A DNA stretch of 64,000 nt from Amblyomma americanum (GCF_052857255.1 NC_135498.1:89384257-89448256); one strand, 5' to 3'; shown: positions 42,919-54,093, counted from the first letter of the stretch. A program made the numbers and translations. Notes: generated from the letters alone by a model not told the origin.

Positions 42919-43169
42919 TTAAGCACTCTCGCACCTCATATACAAAGAGTTACCTTAAATTTTCGCCCAACGCAGCAATGACAGTTCCAAACCGTGGAAA
43001 AAAAAGAAACAGGTCGATTGGGGCAGCGCATGTGGTCCCGCGTTCTAAATTGCGCGCGCAGCACGTTCGGGGGCAACGCTGGCATGTGCCATCGTATTTC
43101 AGGCAACAACAACAGCACTACGAAAAGCATATGTCTGGCTATTGAGGAAAGCCGTAAAAAGTCGGAGTT

Positions 43170-43629
43170 CCTGGTGAGGCTAACAAAAGGGAATTCTTCT
43201 AACTGGTGGAATGCGGACTGTACAAGAGATTACAGGCGGAGGAAGGCAGCATGAAAAAAGCTTCTTCATAACCAATGTCCGAATAACTGGAGTGATTATA
43301 AATTTATTGCAGCCACCTTTAAACGCACAGTTTCTCGCGCAAAAGAAAAATATGACTCAGAAAACTTCGATTATCTTTCAAAGGCGGGCAACCGACGTGC
43401 ACTATTCGGTTTTCTACGGTCTAGGAAACATCTCATGTCCTCTCATAATTGTCAGTCATTAGTTATGTCACCTGTAGAAGCTATCCAGGCGGTTGAATTA
43501 ATAGCCACAGGCCTGCAAAAGCGGTTCTCGTCTTTACTACCTATGCGACCATTGTTGTTTGCACCAGTCGTACAAAATGATAATACATCACAAGTAAATC
43601 TATCAGAGCTTTGACAAGTTGTCCAGAGA
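43170..43629 (+). pseudogene. F2 ORF2 linker between endonuclease and RT
   Basis: Two frames: NWWNADCTRDYRRRKAA to the TGA at ~43252, then KLLHNQCPNNWSDYKFIAAT, SRAKEKYDSENFDYLSKAGN and SRKHLMSSHNCQSL in the frame that continues into the RT. A TGA at 43612-43614 separates it from the long frame starting at 43630. Confidence 0.65.
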
Positions 43630-45996
43630 TTGCCAGCTGCTGCTCCTGGCCCTGATGGTGTTACCACAAAGATGCTCAAGATTCTATTTGAAGAGTCTCC
43701 CAACTACTTATTGCACCTAATAAACTACTCTCTTAAACACGCTTGGATACCTTCTGAGTGGAAGCTGTCCAAGGTGATCCCTTTACTTAAAAATCAGGGT
43801 GGAGGCTATGATTTGGATAATATTAGGCCAATTTCTTTAACATCAAACGTGGTAAAGTTGATAGAAAGGTTGTTACTAATTCGGGTGTCAGCTATTGTGG
43901 ACCGCGAAAGTATACTCAGCCCGTGCCAACTCGGTTTCCGGCCACGGTGTTCGATATGGAATGTACATGCTGATCTTGAGAGCAGAATTCTCCTTGCTCG
44001 TCGTCAACGCCTGGTCGCGGCTTTGGTTACGTTAGATGTCGCCAAAGCTTACGACAGTGTAGAACACTCCATCCTGATACATAGACTACAGTCTCTTCAA
44101 TTTCCAGATTATATAGTTGCATGGATATCTGCATTTCTTCATAACAGGGAATTCTTTTGCGTCCATAATGGTGTTCATTCAGAGAGGTATAGACAAACGC
44201 GAGGTGTACCGCAAGGAGCTGTTCTTTCTCCTGTGCTCTTTAATATTCTGTTAAGCTCAATTCCTCTCCACCGCCATGTACGCACTTACGTCTATGCGGA
44301 CGACATTGCGTTTTTTGCTGCTGCGCCGGATATACATTCTCTGTATGGTCTGTTGCAGTCATATTTGAATACACTTGAGCACTGGTTGAGCGCATTACAC
44401 CTGAAGTTAAATGTTGGCAAGTGCGCCACTCTTGTTTTCCCTCTATTCACTCCTGTAGTGGTATTTCTCACTTGCCAGTTAAAAATAATACCGCAGGTTC
44501 AATCCCTAAAATACCTAGGGGTCATTTATGACAACAAACTCACCTGGCGACCTCACATTGACCACAAGGTGACCTCACAAGGGGCTCGTGCAGTGGGCAT
44601 GTTACGGAGATTATGTCATCACCGGTACGGCATGCGCAGAGATGCGCTATTAATGATCTACATAATGTATGTCAGGCCAATCTTAGAATTTGGATCAGTG
44701 TTGTTTTCAGGCTCGGCTACATATAAACTTCGCCCCCTCGTCCTTTTAGAGAGGGAAGCACTTCGCATGTGCCTCGGCCTTCCAAAATTTGTGGCTATCA
44801 ATGTGCTGTACCTTGAAGCCCGCATTCCGTCTCTCTTATCACGACTTCAATTTTTAACTGTGCAAACTTACCTCAGGATCTATGAATCCCATTTCCACCG
44901 TTCCCAAAGCATTTTCTGTTCTCAGCCGACCTCCTTTTTTGGTGTCCCCTGGTGTCGTTTCAATTCCCCTCGGGTAGTGTTTGTGCAAAGATTACTTCAG
45001 CCTTTAGATGTAAACATTTATGATATCCTTCCTGCGCTTCGGAATGGGCCCACTATCCACATTGTTTTCGACGACATATTCCCAAAAAATGCAAAACTTT
45101 TGCCACCGAGTATTCTAAATGGTCTTCTAGAAGATCATCTGAGCACCCTACCAACAGATATAGCAATAGCCACTGATGCATCGCAATGCAATAAAAAAGC
45201 AGGTGTGGGAATATTTTGCTCGCATTTAGAATGGTCCTTTTCTCTGCGTCTTCCAGATTTCACCCCTATTTTTCAAGCAAAGTTTCTAGCAGTTGTACTT
45301 GCTCTACGCAAGCTAGACCCCTCTATTACAGCAGTTGCAGTAATTACTGATTCTTTATCTTTGTGTTCGTCTCTCGCTGCACAGGTTGACGGTCCCATTT
45401 TATCAACTTTCTTATCCCTACTTCCTCCGCATTTGAGCCTTGTTCATTTAGTATGGGTTCCCGGCCACAGCAGTGTGACAGTAAATGAGATTGCTGATAA
45501 TCTCGCAAAGGCTTCCCTCAGCGGCCCCGTGTTGCCAATCATCCCGGCTACAGCCTACATTACAGCACCTAGATTTCGGCGACGTGCTTTTTTAAGCACG
45601 CAAGACACATCACTTTTAACATCGGCGGATTATGAGCACCGTAAATATTATTGGAACAGGAAAATTTGTTGCACTCGGCAGCTTGAAGTATCACTGACGA
45701 GGCTACGCTGCCGCATCCCCCCTCTAAATTTCTATTTACACAAGTCGGGTTTGACGCTCTCTCCCCTTTGTGCATTTTGCCGTGAGCCAGAATCTATTGA
45801 ACATTTTTGGCTGTATTGTCGCCGATTCAACTCACTGAGAAAAAGGTTGCTGGAGGAGCCCTTGCAGCATCTTGGCCTTAGTTTGAGCAGCCCGCTCTTG
45901 CTATCATTTGGCGCCACCACATTTGGGTTCAGCCACAGATCTGTTTGCACCGCTGTTCAAAATTTCCTGATAGAATCTCACCGACTGCCTTGCTAA
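43630..45996 (+). CDS. F2 LINE ORF2: reverse transcriptase and RNase H
   Basis: 788 codons open. RT: AAAPGPDGVTTKML, IRPISLTSNVVKLIERLL, CQLGFRPRCSIWNVHADLE, VTLDVAKAYDSV (motif A Asp), RGVPQGAVLSPVLFNI, YVYADDIAFF (motif C), SLKYLGVIYDN. RNase H at about residues 510-640: AIATDASQ (Asp), IFQAKFLAVVLAL (Glu expected, Lys here), AVITDSLSL (Asp), VPGHSSVTVNEIADNLAKAS. C-terminal CAFCREPESIEHFWLYC zinc cluster. RT residues look intact; RNase H lacks its Glu. The ATG is internal to the original ORF2; the frame is cut from its N-terminus by the TGA at 43612. Confidence 0.85.
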   Translation: MPAAAPGPDGVTTKMLKILFEESPNYLLHLINYSLKHAWIPSEWKLSKVIPLLKNQGGGYDLDNIRPISLTSNVVKLIERLLLIRVSAIVDRESILSPCQLGFRPRCSIWNVHADLESRILLARRQRLVAALVTLDVAKAYDSVEHSILIHRLQSLQFPDYIVAWISAFLHNREFFCVHNGVHSERYRQTRGVPQGAVLSPVLFNILLSSIPLHRHVRTYVYADDIAFFAAAPDIHSLYGLLQSYLNTLEHWLSALHLKLNVGKCATLVFPLFTPVVVFLTCQLKIIPQVQSLKYLGVIYDNKLTWRPHIDHKVTSQGARAVGMLRRLCHHRYGMRRDALLMIYIMYVRPILEFGSVLFSGSATYKLRPLVLLEREALRMCLGLPKFVAINVLYLEARIPSLLSRLQFLTVQTYLRIYESHFHRSQSIFCSQPTSFFGVPWCRFNSPRVVFVQRLLQPLDVNIYDILPALRNGPTIHIVFDDIFPKNAKLLPPSILNGLLEDHLSTLPTDIAIATDASQCNKKAGVGIFCSHLEWSFSLRLPDFTPIFQAKFLAVVLALRKLDPSITAVAVITDSLSLCSSLAAQVDGPILSTFLSLLPPHLSLVHLVWVPGHSSVTVNEIADNLAKASLSGPVLPIIPATAYITAPRFRRRAFLSTQDTSLLTSADYEHRKYYWNRKICCTRQLEVSLTRLRCRIPPLNFYLHKSGLTLSPLCAFCREPESIEHFWLYCRRFNSLRKRLLEEPLQHLGLSLSSPLLLSFGATTFGFSHRSVCTAVQNFLIESHRLPC

Positions 45997-46262
45997 GTGT
46001 TCCAACCTTTTCTTTTCTATCAATTATTACATTTTGACTAAATCATTATTATTTAATCACTCTCTTTATTATTATTCTTAAAATTTTAAAATCAAAACAC
46101 TCATCCCTTTTCTGTTCATGACGAAAAATTCACCGGTGTTGCACTCCCACGTGCTTTTCCTTTTTGTAAACTGCGTTCAGGTGAATAGCCACCCGATTCT
46201 TGGCCGATCCCCCAGTGTGGGTATGTGCCATCTTTTGATAGGCTAACAACAACAATAACACA

Positions 46263-47606
46263 TCCCGCAAGAAGAACTGGGTGCGTCCACAAGACAGAAC
46301 GCGATGCAGCGGCGCAATGGAGGCAAGGCCGAATTGGGAAGAGTCGCCGTGAATAACGACATTGAGGCTGCCACACCTCGCACCACAGCCACGACAAGTT
46401 CCAGGGGCCCGGATGTTGTGGGGGGCGGCGCACTGTGCTGCTCACGTCCATCGCGGAACCTGGGCTTCAAGCGCCTGAATTTCCTTGTGAGGACACATCT
46501 GAGCGAGATGGGACAGCCTCCGCAGCACGAGTTCCAGGTCGATGCAAAGTCATCACGGCCGCGACATCATCAAAGGTGATAGAGTTGCCGGAGCCGTCTC
46601 TTGTAGAGCAGGTATGTACAATAGACGTCATCTATAGGATGCTTAGCTTCAAAGGCTCATTATGGTGCAGGTATCCATTCGCATTTCAAGAAGAGGCCGT
46701 TATGTGGGCATTACGAGCATGCTTCGTGTCCGAACCGTAAGCTATACACATCAATTTTTCGAAAGAACTTGAGTTGCGGTCGTTTGCGTTGGAGGTAGGG
46801 TTAAATTTATAAGCTGTAACTATATATGGCAGAGATATTTTGACCCTAGAGACGGGATCGCTGTCAAAAAATACAGTACGACCGAGCAGAGTCCTATAAA
46901 CTACTTTCCGAGAAAAATAAGCGCTCGATGCAGGATACAGTGATAAAAAAAATTTCTGACCATGACTAGACGTGTGGGCCGGAACGCTGGCATTCACAGT
47001 ACTGTGTTAAATGTGTCTATATGATCCAGCTTGGCCAGGTAATGGGGCTACTTGAGCACACAATCGGACCTCGAGTGTGGCTATGGAGTATAGAGAGCTA
47101 TTACTGCCGTTACTTCAAATTATGGGAGGGCGACAAGAGTCTGATTTTTCTTGCTTGCCCTTGTTCCAGGGAGATATGTCGCAGGTTGCCTCACATTCTG
47201 TGCCGATAATTTCATGCGTGTCAGAAAGGCAGAATCCAAACCTATTCACCACAATCGCCCTCATATAGTACGAGGTTGGCTTTTGTACTTGACGCTCAAC
47301 ATGAATATAACTTTATTATATGATACTTGACCTGCGCTTACAGCTGAACGCTATTCTCTATTCTCGCGCACTGGGACGCGTCAACGTTCAGATAATCATT
47401 CGCAATACGAATTGAAAGCAAGCCCTTTGGAGCATGACACGTCAATCGTCGTCTGCGTTCAGCACATTCTCAATAATTTGAACTCTAGTTGCGAATAATT
47501 AAAGCAATGGACTATATCAATCAAAATACCCACTACTACTGTCGCCGGCCTTAAGGCGACCGACCGTTTTGCTCCCTTTAAAATTTGCTTTTAAAAATGA
47601 AGGAGG
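46263..47606. other. no recognisable feature
   Basis: GC-rich at 46300-46600 (a 91-codon frame without domain), then AT-rich. No repeat partner seen. Confidence 0.4.
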
Positions 47607-47618
47607 GCAGTGTCCATG

Positions 47619-47776
47619 TTAAGGTCAGTTGTTGGGCGAGTTGGTTTCGATATTCGATGACTACAGCGCAACGAACGGGACTTAGAAGAAGGACACAGGC
47701 AGGGGCACAACACAGCGCTGTGTTGTGCCCCTGCCTGTGTCCTTCTTCTAAGTCCCGTTCGTTGCGCTGTAGTCAT
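47619..47776. mobile_element. minimal PLE-end-like insertion with 12-bp target duplication
   Basis: 158 bp flanked by GCAGTGTCCATG at 47607-47618 and 47777-47788. It consists of 38 bp plus a perfect 120-bp palindrome whose arms (AGCGCTGTGTTGTGC and TGTCCTTCTTCTAAGTCCCG, near AGCGC) resemble PLE terminal sequence such as 13530-13572. Confidence 0.6.
47657..47776. repeat. perfect 120-bp palindrome
   Basis: ATGACTACAGCGCAACG... mirrors exactly to ...CGTTGCGCTGTAGTCAT, centre AGCGCT at 47716/47717, no spacer and no mismatch. Confidence 0.97.
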
Positions 47777-47788
47777 GCAGTGTCCATG

Positions 47789-48787
47789 GGCCCTAGGTAA
47801 AGGTATAATACCGAAGTTGATGAAAAATCCTTATCAAATATTGATAACGAGGCCCACTGCTCTTTGCAGCGGAAATAAATGAAGTGAAAAGAGTATTTTG
47901 ACCTCAATAAATACAGCATGCATGGGCCTGAAAAGTATGTGGCAAGCAGTTCACGATAAGGAACAGCGCTGATGTAGGTGTGGATCTGCGCTTCTATATC
48001 ATGAAATATTCTATTTCAATGAGTCATCATTCGTTAATCATATCTCTAGTGCAGAGAAACTTAGGTAACTATAGTTTATATCTAAATTAACAACACCAAA
48101 CTTATATGGAAGCCCGTGATGTCCTCTGCGGATGTTTGAATATAGCTGCGTCCAAACGCAGAGCAAAAAAGCAAATTTCCAGGATCTATTCCTGGAGTAG
48201 AGTTCTATCTTTTATGTTACCATTCCAGATGCGCGAACTCAGCACAGACACTATTAGCGTGTCCTGCGCCACTATGACCTACTCCGATCAGAAGGCATTC
48301 GGGGGGCGGCCGGATCTTGCTGTACCCGTCACAGCGTCCGGAATCACAGCGCCTGGTTCGACGCGGGAAACCGCAGGGGTAGGAAGGTGCCAAAGACGAC
48401 CCCACTATGCTGGTGCCATCTACCAAGGCAAAAACAGGTATAGAAAGCGCTTTAGGAAATAAGGCTGCTACTGTGAAAAGCTACTGGTCAATTAAAGTTG
48501 CGATTATGGCCAGTTGGCGCTGATTCGTTGCTAAACAGCGCGAGAAGACGGGACAGACGAAAGGAAGGAAGAACACGCAACGTAATCGCTGGCTGGCAAC
48601 TGAGTTAAATCCGAAAGGATTACTAGTGCCATTACAAGAAAAGCCGAAAGCCTGCGTTGGAGTGCCTACTCGCCGATGGTACACGAAATCTCAGCCATGG
48701 CAAGAAAAATAGGGCGACGTCATCAAGCGGCCGTAGGACGCACACAGCAAGCCGAGAATCGCCGTTTGAATCATGTATCTGTCGTTC

Positions 48788-48794
<7 letters not shown>
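47789..48794. other. mostly unrecognised; PLE-terminus-like scrap near 48515-48580
   Basis: GTTGCTAAACAGCGCGAGAA and ACGAAAGGAAGGAAGAACAC recall PLE ends (compare 12400-12450). The rest shows nothing. Confidence 0.35.

Positions 48795-48873
<79 letters not shown>
48795..48873. repeat. (AT)n microsatellite, ~79 bp
   Basis: Uninterrupted AT dinucleotides, about 39 units. Confidence 0.98.
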
Positions 48874-48875
<2 letters not shown>

Positions 48876-49103
48876 CTATAGTCCCACTGGCTAAGCTCAA
48901 TGTGGCACTAGTTTTCCCGACTGCATTCGTGCCAAAATTGTGACGTATTAATTGTCCTACAGCGTGTTTGATTTGTCATAAAATTTCTCGTTGCACATAG
49001 TCGGCATGTGCTGTAAAGTTAAAGGCTAGCTTGCGAAAGAGATTTACACTGACGAAATTTGCGCTGTTAATTGTATGCGTCCGCAGACTCTGTCTGCTGA
49101 ACG

Positions 49104-49167
49104 CGCGGTTGAGGTATCCACCGAGATTTGAGACAGTTACCGCGCCATTTCCTTTCCTAAAAAAAAA
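49104..49167 (+). repeat. SINE-A, 3' end fragment
   Basis: GAGGTATCCACCGAGATTTG, GAGACAGTTACCGCGCCATT and TCCTTTCCTAAAAAAAAA. Confidence 0.75.
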
Positions 49168-49329
49168 GCGTAATGGAAGACTTCACAGGAGACGTTTATT
49201 CTCACCCGCTCCCAGAGACGTGCTCCCAGCGAACAGTGCCAAGCGATCACGATGGGAATTTACAGGTGAAAGAGAATTAAGTCCCAGCCGGAGAGGCGAC
49301 GACGACGAAGGCGCATAAAATCTCACACT

Positions 49330-49745
49330 AACTACCCGCGTGGTCCGAAGCGGCCAGCCTGGCCGCGATTAGTCTGGTCTAGAGCACCTAATGAAAGGCT
49401 TCAGGCGGGAGACATGGACAATTTTGAGTCCCGCGGTAACGGCGGTCCGGGGGAGGATGAACAGGAGTGACGCGGTAGTGAACTGGTGAAGCTTGGTTGA
49501 GCACCAAGTAGGGATCAATGAAACGAGGCTGAAATTTGTCGCAAAGACCAGGCGTCCGCAGAGGGGTAGAAAGCAGGACCTCATCTCCAGGGTTCAACAA
49601 GACAACGCGGCGCGTCGTGTCGTAGTGACCCTTGTGAACTTCCTGGCAGGCTTCAGTGTTCAGGCGAGGAAGCTGGGTGGCGGCATCGGGCCGCGCGGGA
49701 GATGAATTGTTCGGTGAGACGGTGAGGAGCTCGCAGGCGCCGAAA
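49330..49745 (-). pseudogene. Gypsy-type Pol C-terminus (post-integrase) remnant
   Basis: Minus-strand frames overlap: LPRLNTEACQEVHKGHYDTT and LLNPGDEVLLSTPLRTPGLC, then DKFQPRFIDPYLVLNQ, then IVHVSRLKPFIR after a frameshift near 49430. The order GD.V.L, KF.PRF.GPY.V, HVSRLKP is that of the C-terminal domain following Gypsy integrases. Long terminal repeats were not identified. Confidence 0.7.
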
Positions 49746-49974
49746 AGAGGCGCCGATCGAGAAGTTAAAGTAGCTTTGTGAATTAGCCGAATTTAGTGTA
49801 CAAACTCTCGTTTAGTGAGTGGCTGATCCCCATGCATTGCAAGCTAACTGCGAGATAAAAGAGTGTGGTATAGTGAGCCATATTTTAATGCAAATTTGCT
49901 GCAGCTAAAAAATACACCCTCTATTTTGAACTCTTTGCGGCAAGCCGCGCAGAACCATTTTGGGACAAGCAGAA

Positions 49975-50216
49975 ATAATAAATAATATTAATAATAATTG
50001 GTGTTTGGGGAAAGGAAATGGCGCAGTGTCTGTTTCATACATCGTTGGACACCTGAACCGCGAAATAAGGGAAGGGGAAAGGAGGGATTGAAAGAACAAA
50101 GGAAGAAAGAGGTGCCGTAGTGGTGGGCTCCTGAATAATTTCGACCACCTGGGGATCTTTAACGTGCACTGACATCGCACAGCACACGGGCGCCTATGCG
50201 TTTCGCCTCCATCAAA
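49975..50216 (-). repeat. SINE-A, tail-side piece (split by LINE F3)
   Basis: (ATT)n, GGGGAAAGGAAATGGCGCAG, CCACCTGGGGATCTTTAACG, ending TTTCGCCTCCATCAAAA. The next family bases (CGCGGCCGCCGCGGTCG) occur at 52452, on the far side of the LINE. Confidence 0.88.
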
Positions 50217-50264
50217 AGGTGGTGAAAAACTTGATAAAGTAGAGCAAGCCTTTATTGTTACATC

Positions 50265-51000
50265 CTAGTGATGGGATTGCTCTTGGATGCGTGTGGTGGC
50301 CGGAAGGTGATGCATCTCAGCGACTTCCAAAGCCCAGTCCACTAGCTGCCGTTGGGCAGCCGGGTCAGAACTGGACACCGCAGCCTCCCATCGCTCGAGG
50401 TTTGTGAGTTGCCAATCGGCTGGTGGAAGGAGCGCAGAGCAAGAATAAAGAATGTGTGTAAAATCCGCTTTCGGAGCGCCGCAGAGGGTACATACTGGCG
50501 TGAACAGTCCCGGGTGAACCAGGGCTAAGTGGGCAGGGGAGAGGAAGGTGCGAAATTGTAGCTGTCGCCCCGTCACCTGCTGCAATTTAGTGAGAGACAT
50601 GTGCGGAGGGGGATATGTTAGCCGTTGCTCACGGTAGTGTAGAGTGATCTCGTGATACGCGACCATTCGATCTCGGGCGTCTCCCCAGGCGTCGGCGGCT
50701 CCTGCTCGGCTGACGAAGCCTCGAGCTAAAGAATGAGCCGCCTCGTTACCTGGGTGGCCGGCATGGGCCGGGACCCAGAGAACCTGAATAGGTCGGGTAG
50801 GGTCGGGAGACCGGCTTAGAAGCCGGAAAGCGGGTTCGGAGATGCGGCCTTTCGCAAAGTTACGGACCGCGGTCTTTGAGTCGCTGAAAATGTGGGTCGC
50901 CGATGTAGTAGCGATGGCTAAGGCTACGGCTGCCTCCTCCGCTTCCGCAGGAGTGGAGGCAATGTCAGTGCCTGCCGTAATAGGTGTGACGAATTGGACA
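50265..51000 (-). pseudogene. F3 LINE RNase H (rear part) and C-terminus
   Basis: One frame: ASTPAEAEEAAVALAIATT (Glu), HIFSDSKTAVRNFAKGRIS (Asp), VLWVPAHAGHPGNEAAHSLA (final His/Asn-Glu block), then ITLHYREQRLTYPPPHMSL and CTLCGAPKADFTHILYSCSA (zinc cluster), ending at 50265. A frameshift at ~51000 separates it from the RNase H start in the next frame. Confidence 0.78.
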
Positions 51001-51790
51001 CTACCGCCAGGGCAAAGGCGGAGGAGGAGGTGTAAGAGGCTGCGTCGACGTAGACGCTCTCCGGCTGTGCGCCATTGTGTTTGTGTAGGGCTGCAGCCCG
51101 AGCAGCACGACGAGCCGTGTGATGTTCGGGATGCATGTTCTTGGGGAGGGGGTGAATGGTGATGAGGTCCCGTGTGCGGTGTGGGAGGGAGAAGGTGTGG
51201 GTATAATAGCTAGGGGGGTGTAGGCCAATGGCGTCAAGAATGTGACGGCCGGCTAGGGTGGGGGAGAGCTGATCAAGTTGTGCAGATCGATGGGCCTCGG
51301 TGAGCTCGGCGAGGGTGTTGTGTACGCCCATCTTAAGAAGGCGTTCATTCGACGTGTACTGAAAAAGGTTGAGGGCCGTCTTGTACGCCTGACAGATGAG
51401 GCAGTAGATTTTGTTCTCCTCTACTCGGAAGAGGAAGAGAAAGGGCAGGAAGTATACTACCCGGCTAAGGACAAAAGCCTGGATCAGGCGGTGGAGGTCG
51501 TGTTCCCGCATGCCTCGGTGTTTGTTAGCGATTCGTCTGATGATGCGAGCGGTTTGTTGAACGGCAGCAGTGAGCTTGGTGATTGTGGCAGTGTTCTTGC
51601 CATTGTTCTGTAGAACCATCCCCAGGATGCGAACTTTGTCTACCTCTGCTATGGGGGTGGCATCAAAGGTGACATCGATGCCAGGTGGAGGAGTTTTGTC
51701 CAGTGTTCCCCGAGGGGGGCGAAGTACCAGAAGTTCCGATTTTGTAGGAGAGCATGCAAGGCCGACCTGATGGGCATAGGAGGTCACCAC
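50924..51790 (-). pseudogene. F3 LINE RT thumb, linker and RNase H start
   Basis: 288-codon frame: GLACSPTKSELLVLRP, VDKVRILGMVLQNNG, IANKHRGMREHDLHRLIQAF, MGVHNTLAELTEAHRSAQL, HPLPKNMHPEHHTARRAARA, then SVYVDAASYTSSSAFALAVV (first RNase H Asp). Runs out of frame after VVSN. Confidence 0.78.
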
Positions 51791-52449
51791 ATCTGCTCCC
51801 GCTTGTAGTGTCTCTTCAATGGTGCCGACATTACCCGTGGAGGTCCACAGTGTGATGTCGTCGGCATATAAAGAGTGCGAGAGGACGGGAATGGCTGAAA
51901 GAGCCTTTGCATGGGGACGAGAGTTATATTAAATAGAAGCGGGGAGAGCACCGATCCCTAAGGGGTACCTCGGCTACCGAGGGTGAAAACAGGGGAGGAG
52001 AGTGAGCCAAAAGTGATTTCAGCTGTGCGGTGGCGGAGGAAGGTTGAGATGTACTGATGGGTACGAGGGCCGACGTGTAGGGACGACAGGGCATCCAAGA
52101 TGGCCGAATGATGTACATTGTCGAATGCCTGTTTTAGATCCAGGGCCAGGACCGCGCGCGTGCGCCTCGTGTTTCGGGAGTGGAGGACGTCTTCTGAGAG
52201 CTGAAGCATGATATCTTGGGTGGAGAGGTGGGGACGGAAACCAACCATCGTTGGGGGGAAGAGGAGGTTGTCGTCCATGTGTTCCTGGAGGCGACCAAAG
52301 ATGACGTGCTCAAAGAGCTTGCCGATGCAAGACGTAAGGGAAATGGGACGGAGATCCCTTATCTCAAGAGGCTTTCCTGGCTTGGGGATGAAAGTGATGC
52401 GGGCATGAGTCCACTGCGAAGGGAGGGTTCCCGTTCGCCAGGAGTACGC
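51791..52449 (-). pseudogene. F3 LINE RT fingers and palm
   Basis: FIPKPGKPLEIRDLRPISLT, SCIGKLFEHVIFGRLQEHM, MVGFRPHLSTQDIMLQL, LALDLKQAFDNVHHSAIL (motif A Asp), then GTP-stop-GSVLSPLLFN where CAG of the PQG motif has become TAG (51958-51960). The YADD region follows in a shifted frame near 51860. Confidence 0.78.
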
Positions 52450-52505
52450 GGCCGCCGCGGTCGAGTTCGTACCCTGGAACTCCGGATCAGTAGCTGAGCG
52501 CCCTC
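52450..52505 (-). repeat. SINE-A, head-side piece
   Basis: CGCGGCCGCCGCGGTCGAGT, AACTCCGGATCAGTAGCTGA and GCGCCCT; completes the SINE begun at 49975, minus the last A-box bases, and abuts the second F2 LINE. Confidence 0.8.
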
Positions 52506-54093
52506 CTTGTTTTCGCTGTACACAATCCTGTAGTGGGCGCTCTCACTTGCCACTTACAACCAATACCGCGGGTTCAATCTCTAAAATACTTAGGGGTCAT
52601 TTATTACAACACTCACCTGGCGACCTCACATTGACCATTTCGCGGTGAAAGGAACTTGTGCCGTGGGCATGGTACGTAGATTATGTAGACACCGGTACGG
52701 CATGAGCAGAGGTGCGCGATTAATGATCTACATAATGCATATCAGGCCAATTTTAGAATTCCGATCTGTGTTGTTTTCAGGCTCGGCTACATACAGACTT
52801 CGTCCTCTCGTCCTCTTGGAGAGGGAAGAATTTCGGATGTGCCTCGGCCTTCTAAATTTGTGGCTACCAATGTGCTGTACCTTGAAGCCCGCATTCCCCC
52901 TCTCTTATCACAACTTCAATTTTTAACTGTGCAGACGTACTTCAGAATCTATGAACCTCATTTCCACCGTTCACAAAGCATTTTATTTTGCCAGCAGACC
53001 TCCTTTTTTGGTGCCGTCTGGTCTCGTTTCCATACCCCACATGTAGTGTTTGTGCAAAGATTACTTGAGCCTTTAGATGTGAAAATTTATTACATCCTTC
53101 CTGCGCTATGCAGTGGGCCCGCTGTCCACATTGTTTTCGACGACAATTTCCCCCAAAATGCAAAACTTTTGTCACCTAGTATTCTAATTGGTCTACTAGA
53201 AGATCATATAAGGACCCTACCTACAGATATAGCAATAGCATCCGACGCATAGCAGTGCAACGAAAAAGCAACTGTGGGAATATTCTTTTCGCATTTAGAC
53301 TGGTCCTTTTCAATGTGCCTTCCAGATTTCGCCCCTATTTTTCAAGCAGAGTTTCTGGCAGTCGTACTTGCTCTACGCAAGCTAGACCCCTCTATTACCG
53401 CAGTGGCAGTAATTACCGATTCTTTAACTTTGTGTTCGTCACTCGTCACGTATGTAGACGGTCCCATTTTAAAGACTTTTTTATCCTTGCTTCCTCCGCA
53501 TTTGAGCCTTGTTCATTTAGTATGGGTTTCCGGTCACAGCAGTCTGACAGTAAATGAGATTGTTGACAATCTCGCAAAGGCTTCCCTAAGCGGCCCCCTT
53601 TGGCCTATCATCCCGGCTACAGCCTATATTACAGCATCTAGGTTTTGGTGACGTGCGTTTTTAAGCACGCAAGACACAACAGTTTTTAAATCGGCGGACT
53701 ATGAGCAGTTTGAGGAGCCCGCTCTTGCTTTCATTTGGCGCCACCATATTTGGGTTCAGCCACAGATCTGTTTGCACCACTGTTTTAAATTTTCTGATTG
53801 AATCTCACCGACTGCCTTGCTAAGTGTTCCAAAATTTTCTTTTCTATCAATTAATATATTTTAACTTAATCATGCTTATTTAATCCCTCTGTTTATTTTT
53901 ATTATTATTGTTTTGAAATCAAAACTCGTATCCCTTTTCTGTTCATGAAGAAGGATCCACCGGCGTTGCGTTCCCGCGTGCTTTTCTTTTTCTTTAACAC
54001 CGTACAGGTGAATAGCCACCCGATTCTTGTCCGATCCCCAGTGTGGGTATGTGCCATCTTTTGATAGGCTAACAACAACAACAACAACAACAT
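52506..54093 (+). mobile_element. LINE family F2, copy 2, 5'-truncated with internal deletion
   Basis: Matches the first copy from ~44431 to its end. About 250 bp (45636-45884 of copy 1) are deleted at ~53706. Ends with the same 3' UTR and a (CAA)n tail at 54070-54092. Confidence 0.88.
52645..53821 (+). pseudogene. F2 LINE ORF2 remnant (RT thumb and RNase H)
   Basis: Thumb frame 52645-52926, then 52839-53252 and 53274-53651 after frameshifts and a TAG at ~53250. RNase H keeps IFQAEFLAVVLAL with Glu, where the 788-codon copy has Lys, and AVITDSLTL; its opening Asp (ASDA) stands just before the TAG. Confidence 0.78.

Larger units (their letters stand above)
42965..46262 (+). mobile_element. 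LINE family F2, 5'-truncated, best preserved LINE
   Basis: From the post-endonuclease linker (NWWNADCTRDYRRRKAA at ~43195) through RT, RNase H and C-terminus to a 3' UTR ending in a (CAA)n-type tail at 46241-46258. The second copy at 52506-54093 shares the same 3' UTR and tail. The start is approximate. Confidence 0.85.
50217..52449 (-). mobile_element. LINE family F3, inserted in SINE-A
   Basis: RT from before motif A to the C-terminus, with a 3' UTR (AATAAAGGCTTGC) ending TTTTTCACCACC at 50217-50228. SINE-A sequence continues without loss or gain from 50216 to about 52450, so the target duplication is absent or very short. 5'-truncated at ~52449. Confidence 0.85.

Noticed and set aside
48657..48894. 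Frames with poly-(Tyr-Ile) tails
   Set aside because: Translation of the (AT)n microsatellite.
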